From contig CAZFPK010000013.1 in NCBI GenBank assembly GCA_964521025.1, positions 1 to 64,000 of the forward strand: a stretch of 64,000 nucleotides of DNA. Direction: 5' to 3'. This stretch comes from DRTC01 sp964521025 (GTDB lineage Bacteria > Cloacimonadota > Cloacimonadia > Cloacimonadales > TCS61). Of this stretch, positions 17,884-26,062 are shown piece after piece. Numbering within the stretch: the first letter of the stretch is position 1; each line of letters starts with the position of its first letter. A model generated the notes under the pieces. The model saw only the letters and a program-made list of their open reading frames with translations, was not told the DNA's origin and did not search any database. A program made the translations under genes and the position numbers.

Positions 17884-18592
17884 AAAAACCTCACCTTAAT
17901 CCTCTCCTAAAAGGAGAGGAAATAAACCACGAAAAGCCACAAAATAAAAAAGCAAATTTTTGAAATATCTTAATTGAAATCAATAATCCACAACTTCAGG
18001 TGTGGGAAAATTAATAACAGATAAATAATTTTTATCCTGGCAAATCTGTAAAAATCCGCGAGCAAAAAAATTTCAAATCTATAAACGAGTCTGTTGATCA
18101 ATTTAATTTTTTTAAGAATTTACTAGATTTTTAGGTTCTGAGCAGAAATGTATGGATTATATCAAAATTTGAAATTTCATTTTAATAAAGACAAGTTTCG
18201 TTTTTATGGAATTATATCTGCATAAACCACTTAAATGATTTTGATAATTTCTTGCGAAATTTGATCCCTCTAAGAAATACTCTGAATGAATTCAGAAAGG
18301 TTTTGCTGTCCTTTCATCTGCCATTCACTGAAGTGAAAGGTTAATGTTTTGGATTTTACCCCGTAGGATAATAAGAAATAATAATTATCACAAATACTTT
18401 TTAAATATCCAACGGAGTGAATTAGAAATTAGATATTCGGATTTAGAAATTTTCTTAGCTTACCCACAGGTTTCTGCCGAGATCCGATTTTTAATGTCTT
18501 TTATATATACTCGAGTAGAGTTTGTGCTTGTATGACGATTTACGGAGCATGAAAATAGATCACCAAATCTCCAAATCATGAAATCAACAAAT
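17884..18592. other. Gene-free region with dispersed repeats
   Basis: About 700 bases without a supportable gene. It contains a CCTCTCCT/AGGAGAGG hairpin (17901-17919) of the CCTCACC..CTCTCCT family, a CCACAACTTCAGGTGTGG palindrome near 17990, and a segment resembling the CCATTCACTGAAGTGAAAGG type near 18322. At 18422-18453 is a TTAGAAATTAGATATTCGG-type tract also present at 23319-23349. The right edge carries CACCAAATCTCCAAATCA-type simple sequence. It looks like a sink for small interspersed elements. Confidence 0.5.
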
Positions 18593-19186
18593 TCATAAAT
18601 ACTTTATCAGGTATTTTCTCAATTCTTTTCGATGTTTTTTTGCATCCGGAAGATATTTCTCCAATTCATTCCAGAAATCCTGGCTATGATTCTTAATACG
18701 GGTGTGAACAAGTTCGTGCAGCAGAATGTAATCCTGTAAATTGGAAGGTAATCTTATTATTTTGATGTTCAAACTGATATTGTTTTTGGAAGAACAACTT
18801 CCCCAGCGAGTTCTTTGCCGGCGAAATGATACTTTATTGAATTTGAATCCGTATTTTTTTGCCAGTTCACAAAGCCGGTCATAGAGAAATTGAGCTGATT
18901 CCTGCACTTTGATCGGTTCGTTATTTCCACCATTCTTTCGAGCTTCTTTATCCTGTTCCCTAATTTTTTTAACTTTTTTTAAAATCAATTCCTGTTTGGA
19001 TAAAATTAACTCTTTTATGGATTTCAAGGATATTCCTTTCGGGACTATCACTCTAATTTCTTTAGACGAACCGGAACTAAAAGTTAGTCTAATCCGTTTT
19101 GCGCGATAACTTCTGACGAAATGAATTAATCCGAAATCTTTATAATATACTTTTTCTAATGTTTCGATTTTTTTCTCTCTTTCCAA
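18593..19186 (-). CDS. YgjP/SprT-like zinc metallopeptidase-family protein
   Basis: A 197-residue protein of the YgjP (DUF45, M48-related) family. The catalytic zinc motif is HELVHTRIKNHSQDFW near residue 150 (HExxH with a downstream His), preceded by the family block RRQRTRWGSCSSKNNISLN. The substrate of this family is poorly known. The frame begins with a TTG at 19186 and no ATG is available nearby, so the start is uncertain and may be further downstream or non-canonical. The upstream sequence is a TTCCGAATG..TTCGGAATG type repeat. The gene runs in the same direction as the HDAC-like gene, about 105 bases away. Confidence 0.8.
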   Translation of the reverse strand: MEREKKIETLEKVYYKDFGLIHFVRSYRAKRIRLTFSSGSSKEIRVIVPKGISLKSIKELILSKQELILKKVKKIREQDKEARKNGGNNEPIKVQESAQFLYDRLCELAKKYGFKFNKVSFRRQRTRWGSCSSKNNISLNIKIIRLPSNLQDYILLHELVHTRIKNHSQDFWNELEKYLPDAKKHRKELRKYLIKYL

Positions 19187-19194
19187 TTAGAAAA

Positions 19195-19290
19195 CTTAAA
19201 ACTTCCGAATGTACGAAGTTCTTCGGAATGTTGAGGTCTTTTTTAAACATCCAGCAATTGCCGGACAACAAGTTGAACATTCCGATGTTT
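19195..19290. repeat. Inverted-repeat-rich spacer
   Basis: The spacer holds CTTCCGAATGTACGAAGTTC followed by TTCGGAATGTTGAGG, then GTTGAACATTCCGATGTTTT, all variants of the (A)CTTCCGAA..TTCGGAAG family seen at 4677 and 14881. No gene is present. Confidence 0.45.
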
Positions 19291-20208
19291 TTAATCCGAC
19301 ATCATAGTCCTGATATGACAACAAACAGCTTTTGCCAGACCTTCCAGGTTATATCCGCCTTCCAGAACAGAAACGATCCGGTCATCACAAAATTCATGAG
19401 CAATTTCCATTACCATTTTCGTTAATTTGATAAATCCGTCATCCGTAATATTGAAACAACCGAGAAGATCGTTTTTACGACTGTCGAAACCGGCTGAAAT
19501 GAGGATCAGATCAGGTTGGAATTTATAAGCGTTTGGAATCAGAATATTCTCATAAGCAGAAATTATATCCTCATCATTTGCTCCATATCGTAAAGGCACA
19601 TTAAAATTCGTTCCTGCTGCTTCTCCGAATCCAATAATTTCCGGAAGACCGGACAGAGGATAATCATAAAGATTATGCGTGGAAAAGAACATAATATGCG
19701 GATCATCTATCGTAAAATCTTGAGTTCCATTGCCGTGATGATAATCCCAATCGATGATCAGGACCTTCTTCAAACCAAGAACCTGTTGAGCATAACGAGC
19801 CGCTATCGCCACATTACTGAAATAACAAAATCCCTCTTCCCTACATTCATTATGAATATGATGTCCCGGAGGACGAACCGCACAAAAAGCATTTTTCACA
19901 ATTCCTGCCGCAACAGATTTCACTACTCCCAGAACATGAGCAACAGCAAGTTCAGCAATATCTCCGGTTGGTTCGAGATGTTGAATCGAGCGAATATGTT
20001 CTTCCGTATGAACTTTTCTGATATGCGGTAACGGATTTTCTATCGGCAGAATTTTTTCTAATTTATCATATAAATTTTCTTCTTTCAATTTTTGCAGAAT
20101 CGCTTTCAGTCTTTCCGGTGATTCAGGATGTTCCCATTCAATTATATGATCGAGGAAACGCTCATTGTAGGCAAAACCGGTTTTACTATAGTTTTGTTCC
20201 TGTTTCAT
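19291..20208 (-). CDS. Histone-deacetylase-like amidohydrolase
   Basis: A 305-residue arginase/deacetylase-fold protein, the bacterial class II HDAC type that hydrolyses acetylated amines such as acetylpolyamines or acetyl-lysine. Diagnostic segments are AVRPPGHHI (His pair of the active site, about 113-121), the metal-binding IDWDYHHGNGTQ (about 158-169), the second Asp site in LISAGFDSRKNDLL (about 235), and VLEGGYNLEG near the C-terminus. The ribosome site is CAGGAGTAGAG before the ATG. The family is widespread in bacteria; an acetoin-utilisation AcuC label would be unsafe here. The neighbour downstream is the YgjP-like gene. Confidence 0.92.
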   Translation of the reverse strand: MKQEQNYSKTGFAYNERFLDHIIEWEHPESPERLKAILQKLKEENLYDKLEKILPIENPLPHIRKVHTEEHIRSIQHLEPTGDIAELAVAHVLGVVKSVAAGIVKNAFCAVRPPGHHIHNECREEGFCYFSNVAIAARYAQQVLGLKKVLIIDWDYHHGNGTQDFTIDDPHIMFFSTHNLYDYPLSGLPEIIGFGEAAGTNFNVPLRYGANDEDIISAYENILIPNAYKFQPDLILISAGFDSRKNDLLGCFNITDDGFIKLTKMVMEIAHEFCDDRIVSVLEGGYNLEGLAKAVCCHIRTMMSD

Positions 20209-20405
20209 CTCTACTCCTGATGCTTTTTTGGAATTGGATTAATTGAAGTCAAGAATAATGGTTTGGAAAGTGAAAAAGTCTTTACTGAAATTATTTATAT
20301 ATACTTTTCTATTTATAAATTTTTCGTAAAATTTATTTAGAAGTTATTAAATCTTTTCTATTAAGATACATAAGATAGGTCAGATATAAATACAAATTGA
20401 TCTTA

Positions 20406-21044
20406 TTAATCACTACCTTCATTTTCAGGAAGACTTAATATTGGCTCCCCATTTTGTTTCAGAAACTTTAATGTTTCTTTAGAATTATTTATCATTTTAT
20501 AATACTTATTTAAATCTTTACTTTTATCTGAATCATTTTCAGATTCCTCTTCTTTTATTGGTTCAGAATGAATTTCAATGTTAAATCCCCTATCAATACG
20601 ATTAGCAATTTTTTTTAATGATGAACGAAGTTCGATTTTTAATTCATTTTTCCTACCAGGATCATTTCCTTGATAAAATTCTTTCATAATTTTTGGTATT
20701 AAATCTTCAATACCTTTTTCCATAACATCTTTTGCATAATCCTCTATACCTTTCAAATTTTCTTTAGGTACATTTTGTTTTTTTAATTCATTTCTCAACT
20801 TTTTAATTTCCAATAAATTTTTATAATTCGAAATTAATGGGGATAATGCAAATGTTAAACATGCGCCAATTTCTTGTAAAGAATCTATAAATATACTGAA
20901 ATCACTTGAAGATACCCCTCTTATTGTAAAATCTGGTCTACTTTCAGTTGAGATTTCTGCAAAAACATTTAATATTTTGTTTAATTCTGAAATTTCTTTA
21001 CCAAATTTATCTAATCTATTTTTCAAAAAAATACGTGGAATCAA
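20406..21044 (-). CDS. Downstream part of a frameshifted gene (unknown family)
   Basis: An open frame of 212 residues whose only start candidate is a TTG within a longer frame: the same frame continues upstream to 21095 as IGIKADQLKPGECEIGV. Read together with the upstream 141-residue frame, it completes a 363-residue protein. I recognise the join region, LKPGE-EIGVLIPR followed by a helix and ISELNKILNVFAEIS, as resembling uncharacterised proteins in other bacteria, from memory and without a database check. The tail (about 170 onward) is acidic and Lys-rich. The part is predicted mostly helical with no enzyme motif. Confidence 0.6.
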   Translation of the reverse strand: MIPRIFLKNRLDKFGKEISELNKILNVFAEISTESRPDFTIRGVSSSDFSIFIDSLQEIGACLTFALSPLISNYKNLLEIKKLRNELKKQNVPKENLKGIEDYAKDVMEKGIEDLIPKIMKEFYQGNDPGRKNELKIELRSSLKKIANRIDRGFNIEIHSEPIKEEESENDSDKSKDLNKYYKMINNSKETLKFLKQNGEPILSLPENEGSD

Positions 21045-21070
21045 AACTCCAATTTCACATTCTCCTGGTT

Positions 21071-21496
21071 TTAGTTGGTCTGCTTTAATTCCAATTTTTT
21101 TAAACCGCTAATAATATTATTAATAGCCGATTCTAATTCTACAACTTGTGAATGAATATCTTGAATTTCTTTCACAGCAATAGACGGTGTTATTTGATTC
21201 CGTGCAAAAATCAACTCCATTCTTTCTTTAAGTTTTTTTCCTAATAGATCTTTTGCTCCAATTTCGTCAATAGTTTGTATCCATGTTGGCTGAAATTTGT
21301 TAACAATTGATGAATTTAAAGCATTATATATTCTTTCAATATTTTTACTGAAATTTTGTTGATGTTGCGGTTGATTAGGTTGATTAATTTGATTATTTAA
21401 ATCTGATACTAATCCTTTTAATTGTCCTACTAAATTAGTAGATTTAAAATCATTTCTTAATTGTAAAAATATTGCATGCAATTTTTCTGCATTCAT
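21071..21496 (-). CDS. Upstream part of a frameshifted gene (unknown family)
   Basis: A 141-residue, mainly helical frame with a strong AGGAGG ribosome site before its ATG. It has a Gln/Asn/Pro-rich loop (NQPNQPQHQQN, about 38-48). In its last codons it passes through TTTAAAAAAATTGG, and only seven residues later meets TAA. The -1 frame entered at the A-AAA-AAA heptamer continues into the 212-residue frame, so this is probably the N-terminal half of a 363-residue protein. It lies directly downstream of the HNH nuclease and MntA/HepT genes on the same strand. The function is unknown. Confidence 0.6.
   Translation of the reverse strand: MNAEKLHAIFLQLRNDFKSTNLVGQLKGLVSDLNNQINQPNQPQHQQNFSKNIERIYNALNSSIVNKFQPTWIQTIDEIGAKDLLGKKLKERMELIFARNQITPSIAVKEIQDIHSQVVELESAINNIISGLKKLELKQTN
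21095..21101 (-). promoter_or_regulatory. A-AAA-AAA slippery heptamer joining two frames
   Basis: On the minus strand the zero frame reads TTA AAA AAA TTG, giving the exact X-XXY-YYZ heptamer A-AAA-AAA. A -1 slip gives AAA AAA ATT GGA and links the 141-residue frame to the 212-residue frame with plausible continuity (GLKK then IGIKADQL). This could be programmed frameshifting, a single-base deletion, or a homopolymer sequencing error. No downstream stem-loop is obvious. Confidence 0.5.
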
Positions 21497-21614
21497 AATT
21501 TTCCTCCTAAATTTTTCATCCTTCAGGAAATCTCCTATCGAGTATTCAAGGGAACATTTAATTTCCTTATTTTTCTGTCAAGAACAGATCCCGACAGAAT
21601 CGCAGGAAAAGGAT

Positions 21615-22484
21615 CTACTCTAAATGTTTATTAATCAATAATCGCTCTTCAAGACCATTTGGATATTCAAATGTTAGTTTCCGCTTATGAAAAATCGGAT
21701 TAGTTTTATGAATAATTCGATGATGATTCGGGCAAATAATTAATAAATTGTCTGAATCATTATTTAATGACTGAACGAATGGAATTATATGATGACATTC
21801 AACAATATTTGTATTATAATTTTTGCCAAAATTATTTCCGCAAATTTGACATTTATAATGATATAATTCTTTTAAAGCATTTCCTAATGCTCTATTTAAT
21901 TTTCTTAATTTCAGTATTTTGTTTATTTCATAAAATCCAGCAGTATCATCAGATTTATTTAAAAACACTTCAACTTCTTCTTCTTGAATTTTATGTTCCT
22001 TAATTCCGAAATTAATTTCATTTTTATCATCTAAAGTTATTGAATCCAGATAGAATTCATTGAATATTTCAGTTCCATAAATTAAAATTGATTCTTTGAG
22101 ATCATCAGGAACCGGGAGTAAAGAATTATCAGTTAGTGATCTACTTTCTCTTTTAATTTTCAGATATTTATAAGTTCTAAAAAATATTTGTTTTAGTTCG
22201 TTACTTAATGATTTTGAATATCTTATTTGTAAAATATCTTTATGTTTTGGATATTTCCTTTTATCAAATGGCTGGTTGACCAATTTTGCAGAAAATTCTC
22301 TATTATTGAAAAATAGAGTAATCGAGAGTTTTTCTCCATGTTTTAAGTTTTTCTTAATCTGATCATAAAATCCAAACTGATAAGTTATTGGAATTGAAAA
22401 TCCTTCGTTTATGACAGACCAATCTACATCCTTTTCTAAAATGTATGTTTCATCCTGCAAAATTCCAGGTTTCTTTTCATTCAT
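21615..22484 (-). CDS. HNH endonuclease with novel N-terminal domain
   Basis: A 289-residue protein with a C-terminal HNH nuclease domain (about 205-270): zinc ligands CQIC, the catalytic VECHHIIPF, and the CPNHHRIIH segment. The first 190 residues form a separate domain that I do not recognise, with beta-rich stretches such as KLSITLFFNNREFSAKL. This layout resembles HNH nucleases paired with a DNA- or modification-reading domain. The start overlaps the hepT stop by eight bases, so it is likely cotranslated with the HEPN/MNT pair, placing it in a conflict-type gene group. Confidence 0.85.
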   Translation of the reverse strand: MNEKKPGILQDETYILEKDVDWSVINEGFSIPITYQFGFYDQIKKNLKHGEKLSITLFFNNREFSAKLVNQPFDKRKYPKHKDILQIRYSKSLSNELKQIFFRTYKYLKIKRESRSLTDNSLLPVPDDLKESILIYGTEIFNEFYLDSITLDDKNEINFGIKEHKIQEEEVEVFLNKSDDTAGFYEINKILKLRKLNRALGNALKELYHYKCQICGNNFGKNYNTNIVECHHIIPFVQSLNNDSDNLLIICPNHHRIIHKTNPIFHKRKLTFEYPNGLEERLLINKHLE

Positions 22485-22824
22485 TACTTTCTATGATCTT
22501 TATAATTTCTTTACGAAGATTAGGAATCTCATTTCTGATTATGTCCCAGACAATATCATAATCGACTCCAAAATAATGATGAATTAATTTATCTCTCATC
22601 CTTATAATATTCTTCCAGTCTATTTGGTTGTTCCGGTTTCTAAAATCATCAGGAAGTCCTTTTGCTGCTTCTCCAATTATCTCCAGACTCCTGACAATCG
22701 CCCTTTGTAATGTAGGATCATTGAGAAAATCATCCTTAAAGATATCTTCACTACTTGAGAGGATGTAATTTGTCTCTTCCAAAATATGTCTTAAATATTC
22801 AATTGGCAATTTTGACATTTTCAA
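22477..22824 (-). CDS. hepT: HepT-like HEPN toxin
   Basis: A 115-residue HEPN-domain protein of the HepT/DUF86 type, an RNase toxin of type VII toxin-antitoxin systems. The active motif R-x4-H-x-Y is visible as RDKLIHHYF (about residues 76-84) after the IGEAAKGLP and WKNIIRMRD segments that mark the family. It overlaps the upstream mntA by 26 bases and the downstream HNH gene by eight. In studied pairs the antitoxin transfers AMP to the Tyr of this motif. The residues needed for both the activity and its inactivation appear intact. Confidence 0.9.
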   Translation of the reverse strand: MKMSKLPIEYLRHILEETNYILSSSEDIFKDDFLNDPTLQRAIVRSLEIIGEAAKGLPDDFRNRNNQIDWKNIIRMRDKLIHHYFGVDYDIVWDIIRNEIPNLRKEIIKIIESNE

Positions 22825-23116
22825 CTTCCTTTAAAATGTATGGCTTCAAATATGGACTGATACTTTCATTGGTAACTATTTCATAATTTGTTCCGAGATG
22901 TCGTTCAAAAAAGTCACATAAAGCAGTAAAGGTTTTAAAAGATTTTTTATCCTTCATAAACTTTACGAGGATATCATAATCACTATCTTTTTTATCTTCA
23001 TTGCGAACTACAGAACCAAAAATTCCGATAGAGTTTATGCCGAGATTTTTTAAAAATGCCCTATTTTCATTTATCGATTTATAAAATCTTTCTTTTCGTG
23101 TCATCTTTTTTCCCAA
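22799..23116 (-). CDS. mntA: MntA-like nucleotidyltransferase antitoxin
   Basis: A 105-residue minimal nucleotidyltransferase (MNT). The signature GS-x10-D-x-D is intact, GSVVRNEDKKDSDYD at about residues 33-47. It is followed by the DILVKF strand, and a third acidic residue is likely in the EIVTNE strand. In type VII systems this enzyme AMPylates and silences the HEPN toxin. It is the first gene of the minus-strand group, antitoxin before toxin, with a 26-base overlap that ties their translation. The promoter should lie in 23117-23180. Confidence 0.9.
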   Translation of the reverse strand: MGKKMTRKERFYKSINENRAFLKNLGINSIGIFGSVVRNEDKKDSDYDILVKFMKDKKSFKTFTALCDFFERHLGTNYEIVTNESISPYLKPYILKEVENVKIAN

Positions 23117-23356
23117 TTAATTTTAATCTGGTTATGTTTTTATTATTCATTAAATTGATGTCAAGAAGAATGTTGGAAACGGGAAACGGGAAACAGGAGA
23201 TAGGAGATAGGAAATAGGATTTAGAAATTTTCTCTCGTTTTTCGTTTGAGATTTAATCATTTTGTATTTTGGGATTTATTTATTATTTGTTATTTGAAAT
23301 TTGGAATTTGGAATTTTATTAGAAATTAGAAATTCGGATTTAGAAATTTCCTTCTC
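23117..23356. repeat. Low-complexity interspersed tracts
   Basis: The gap contains a GGAAACGGGAAACGGGAAAC..AGGAGATAGGAGATAGG tract (23174-23219), the same motif that encodes the tail of the aminotransferase at 28863-28950. Its right end holds TTTGAAATTTGGAATTTGG and a TTAGAAATTAGAAATTCGG tract (23319-23349) that also occurs at 18422-18453. No gene or hairpin with a U-tract is seen. Confidence 0.55.
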
Positions 23357-24592
23357 TCATTTTCTTTTAAAACTCTTTAAAATAGCATATTTAGCGATTG
23401 GAGGACCGAGTAGTTCATTAAAGAAAACCGACATCAGGACAATATTTATCATTTTATCGATTTCCAGATGTATAGCAGCAGAAGCCTGTTCAATAATGGG
23501 GGAAGCCTGGACGAAAAGCACCAGTCCTATCGCAACTCCGGCTTGGGGTAATAATCCTAAACCTAAATATTTTTTAACATTTTCGGAAACTTTTAGAGTA
23601 GATGCAGACAAATAAATCCCGAAGTATTTTCCAAAAGCACGGAGAATAATAAAGGTCAAACCTGCGAGTAGAACCGTGCTGTCCTTAAAAATGGAAAGAC
23701 TCAATTCCGCTCCGGCAACTGCAAAAAAGATCGCATACAAAGGGGGAGTCAAAGGTTGGAGTGAGGACAGGATCTTGATATTTTTCTTACTCAAATTAAT
23801 GAGCAGCATCCCGACTGTCATATTTGTGATCAATGGTGAAAGTTTCAGGCTGATGGAAATCGAGGTTGTGAGAAACAAAACACCGAGAGTAATGATCTTG
23901 ATCTCGTTGATATTTCGCTTTTTCGAGGATGCAAAATGAATAAGGAATCCTCCTGCAATTCCAATTACCAGCGATGATAAAATTTCCAAAAAAGCATGAA
24001 TCATCGATATTCCGAAATTGACATTTGTTTCTCCGATAATCGAGGATGATAAGGCAAAAGCGATGGAAAAGAGGATCACGGTTCCTGCATCATCGAGAGC
24101 AACGATCCCGTAAAGATAATCGATAAATTCCCCTTTAACTTTCAGTTTTTCAACGATAACAACAGTAGCAGCCGGAGCTGTGGCAGCTGCAATTGCTCCT
24201 AAAAGAAATGAAACATAAACAGGTAATTTTAAAAAGATCAAACCCGCAGATACAAGACCAAATGTCAGGAACATTTGAGTAAGAGTAAGAAGAATGACTT
24301 TTTTTCCGTATAAGCGTAATTTATAAAAGGAAAATTCTCCACCGATGATCATGGCGATGAAGGATAAGGTTATTTCCGAAATAATGTTCAGCATGTGCAT
24401 ATTTTCATGACGAATGAATTTCAGTCCCGAACTTCCGATTATTATTCCTGCAAAAATATAACCTGTTATTGCAGGTAATTTCGCTTTTTCCGCCAGTTGC
24501 CCGAAAATATACCCGACTATCAACAGTAAACCTGCGCTAAAAACGATATGATGAACGAAACTTTCTCTGATTATTTCTAAAATATTCAGCAT
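23357..24592 (-). CDS. CPA2-family cation:proton antiporter
   Basis: A 411-residue integral membrane protein with about 12 hydrophobic helices, of the monovalent cation:proton antiporter-2 (Kef/NapA-like) type. Family features are GLLLIVGYIFGQLAEKAKLPAITGYIFAGIIIG at the N-terminus (core KLPAITGYIFAG), the TAPAATVVIVEKL stretch in helix 4, and the ion-site VALDDAGTVILFS near residue 157 (Asp pair). There is no C-terminal TrkA-N/C regulatory domain, so it is a minimal form. It probably exchanges Na+ or K+ for protons, in keeping with the Na+-coupled SNF transporter elsewhere in the window. Confidence 0.9.
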   Translation of the reverse strand: MLNILEIIRESFVHHIVFSAGLLLIVGYIFGQLAEKAKLPAITGYIFAGIIIGSSGLKFIRHENMHMLNIISEITLSFIAMIIGGEFSFYKLRLYGKKVILLTLTQMFLTFGLVSAGLIFLKLPVYVSFLLGAIAAATAPAATVVIVEKLKVKGEFIDYLYGIVALDDAGTVILFSIAFALSSSIIGETNVNFGISMIHAFLEILSSLVIGIAGGFLIHFASSKKRNINEIKIITLGVLFLTTSISISLKLSPLITNMTVGMLLINLSKKNIKILSSLQPLTPPLYAIFFAVAGAELSLSIFKDSTVLLAGLTFIILRAFGKYFGIYLSASTLKVSENVKKYLGLGLLPQAGVAIGLVLFVQASPIIEQASAAIHLEIDKMINIVLMSVFFNELLGPPIAKYAILKSFKRK

Positions 24593-24628
24593 TGATTTTC
24601 CTTTCTAAAGGATTAGACACAAAATTCG

Positions 24629-24743
24629 ATTGTTATTCTGAGTTCTCTCCTTGCTTCTCTTACGAAGAATCTATAACTTTCTTTTGATTATTTCGTTAGA
24701 GATTCCTCGATAGAAATATTGTAAGAATCCTCGGAATGACAAT
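24629..24743. repeat. GTTATTCTGAG..GGAATGACAAT element
   Basis: The spacer carries TGTTATTCTGAGTTCTCTCC at its left end and CTCGGAATGACAATA at its right, with GAAGAATCT and AGATTCCTCG in between, the layout of a degenerate long hairpin. Related copies lie at 30197-30312 and 39148-39310. Similar GTCATTCTGAG repeats are common in many environmental bacterial genomes. Confidence 0.6.
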
Positions 24744-24744
24744 A

Positions 24745-25716
24745 CTAATTTTCTAAAAGATATTTCCTGACCAATTCAGGATCTTGAAATTTTCCAAAAA
24801 GAATCATCAGTTTGATCCTCATCTTCGGACCCTTGATATCTTCTCCAAAAATCACTCCCATCTTTCTCAGAGAAGCTCCCCCGCCTTCGTAACCATATTC
24901 GGGCAGAACTCTTCCAGTATAAGTTCGGGAAACTGTTACAACCATGATGTTTTTGTTAATCACTTTTTTTATGTCGGAAACAATAGATCTGGGAACATTC
25001 CCTCTCCCAAATGCTTCCAACACAATTGCTTTTGCTCCATTTTCCAGAGAAGATTTCAGGTAGCGACCATCCATACTACTCACACATTTGATCAAATCGA
25101 TATTTGTTTCGATTTTATTAGTATGGATTTTTTCTCTGATGATCAAATTCCTGTAAAAAATTACTTTGTCCGGATCGATAATACCAAGCAAACCATAATT
25201 AGGAGTAAAAAAAGTATCGGTTTTACCGGAATCGGTTTTGATGACATCACGGGCAGCATTTATTTCATCATTCAAGACAACCAGCACTCCTTTTCCTATT
25301 GCCTGTCGATCACATGCAACACGAACAGCACCAACAATATTTCGAGGACCATCAAGTCCAAGTTCGGAACTGCTTCGCATCGCAGCAGTAAAAATAACCG
25401 GTTTTTCTGTTTTTAGAACCAAATCCAGAAAATAAGCTGTTTCCTCTAATGTATCTGTTCCGTGTGTGATCACAATTCCGTCAAAATACATGGTTTTCTC
25501 ATCAACAAGAACAGCCAATTCCAGAATTTTAGTTGCGGTTATGAAAGGACTCGGCATGTTGGCAAATTCAAGAAAAGAGATCTTTGCCAAGGTTTTGAGT
25601 TGAGGTAGTTTTTCCAGTTGAGTAATAAATTCATCATCTGGTATAATCCCAAATGGACTATTGGATTTCATAGCGATTGTTCCGCCGGTAGTAATTATCA
25701 GTATTTTTTTTCTCAT
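24745..25716 (-). CDS. L-asparaginase, type I-like
   Basis: A 323-residue asparaginase/glutaminase-fold enzyme hydrolysing asparagine to aspartate and ammonia. Both threonine signatures are present: ILIITTGGTIAM at residues 5-16 and GIVITHGTDTLEETAYF at about 80-96. The catalytic Lys is likely in the FTAAMRSS..GLDGPRN region. There is no signal peptide, which suggests the cytoplasmic type I enzyme. The closing GVIFGEDIKGPKMRIKLM segment agrees with the family. It pairs functionally with asnA at 13740. It sits between the antiporter and tRNA-Arg. Confidence 0.92.
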   Translation of the reverse strand: MRKKILIITTGGTIAMKSNSPFGIIPDDEFITQLEKLPQLKTLAKISFLEFANMPSPFITATKILELAVLVDEKTMYFDGIVITHGTDTLEETAYFLDLVLKTEKPVIFTAAMRSSSELGLDGPRNIVGAVRVACDRQAIGKGVLVVLNDEINAARDVIKTDSGKTDTFFTPNYGLLGIIDPDKVIFYRNLIIREKIHTNKIETNIDLIKCVSSMDGRYLKSSLENGAKAIVLEAFGRGNVPRSIVSDIKKVINKNIMVVTVSRTYTGRVLPEYGYEGGGASLRKMGVIFGEDIKGPKMRIKLMILFGKFQDPELVRKYLLEN

Positions 25717-25837
25717 ACTTACCTCATTCAGTTCTCGAAAAATTTCTTGCCGATGTAGATGTCAAGAATTCCTTAAATTTCCTAAATTGTGCTTGACATG
25801 AATAACTATAAAAAAGGTTTTAACTTAAATCAGTTTA

Positions 25838-25911
25838 GCGCCCGTGGCTCAATTGGATAGAGCATCTGACTACGGATCAGAAGGTTTGGGGTTCGAATCC
25901 CTACGGGCGTG
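25838..25911 (+). tRNA. tRNA-Arg (ACG)
   Basis: A 74-nt cloverleaf. The acceptor GCGCCCG pairs with CGGGCGT (G-U at the first pair). The D-arm is GCTCAATTGGATAGAGC, the anticodon stem TCTGA/TCAGA carries the loop CTACGGA with anticodon ACG, and the T-arm is TGGGGTTCGAATCCCTA. The discriminator is G. CCA is not encoded. A T-run follows. ACG is the wobble-inosine arginine tRNA, so a TadA enzyme should exist elsewhere in the genome. Confidence 0.96.
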
Positions 25912-26062
25912 TTTTTTGTCCACGAATTACACTAATTTCACAAAATAATTTAACTCATAAACAAGATTTTTTATTGACAGCGATTGTACGATTTTCAGTT
26001 GATTTCGGACCTTCAAAGTTAGCCGAGCTTTGTAGGTTTAAAACTTTTTAAAAGGAACATGT

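Noticed and set aside
17884..18592. A possible small gene at 18344-18535
   Set aside because: The frame is composed mainly of interspersed repeat sequence, has no ribosome site, and its translation has no domain-like character.
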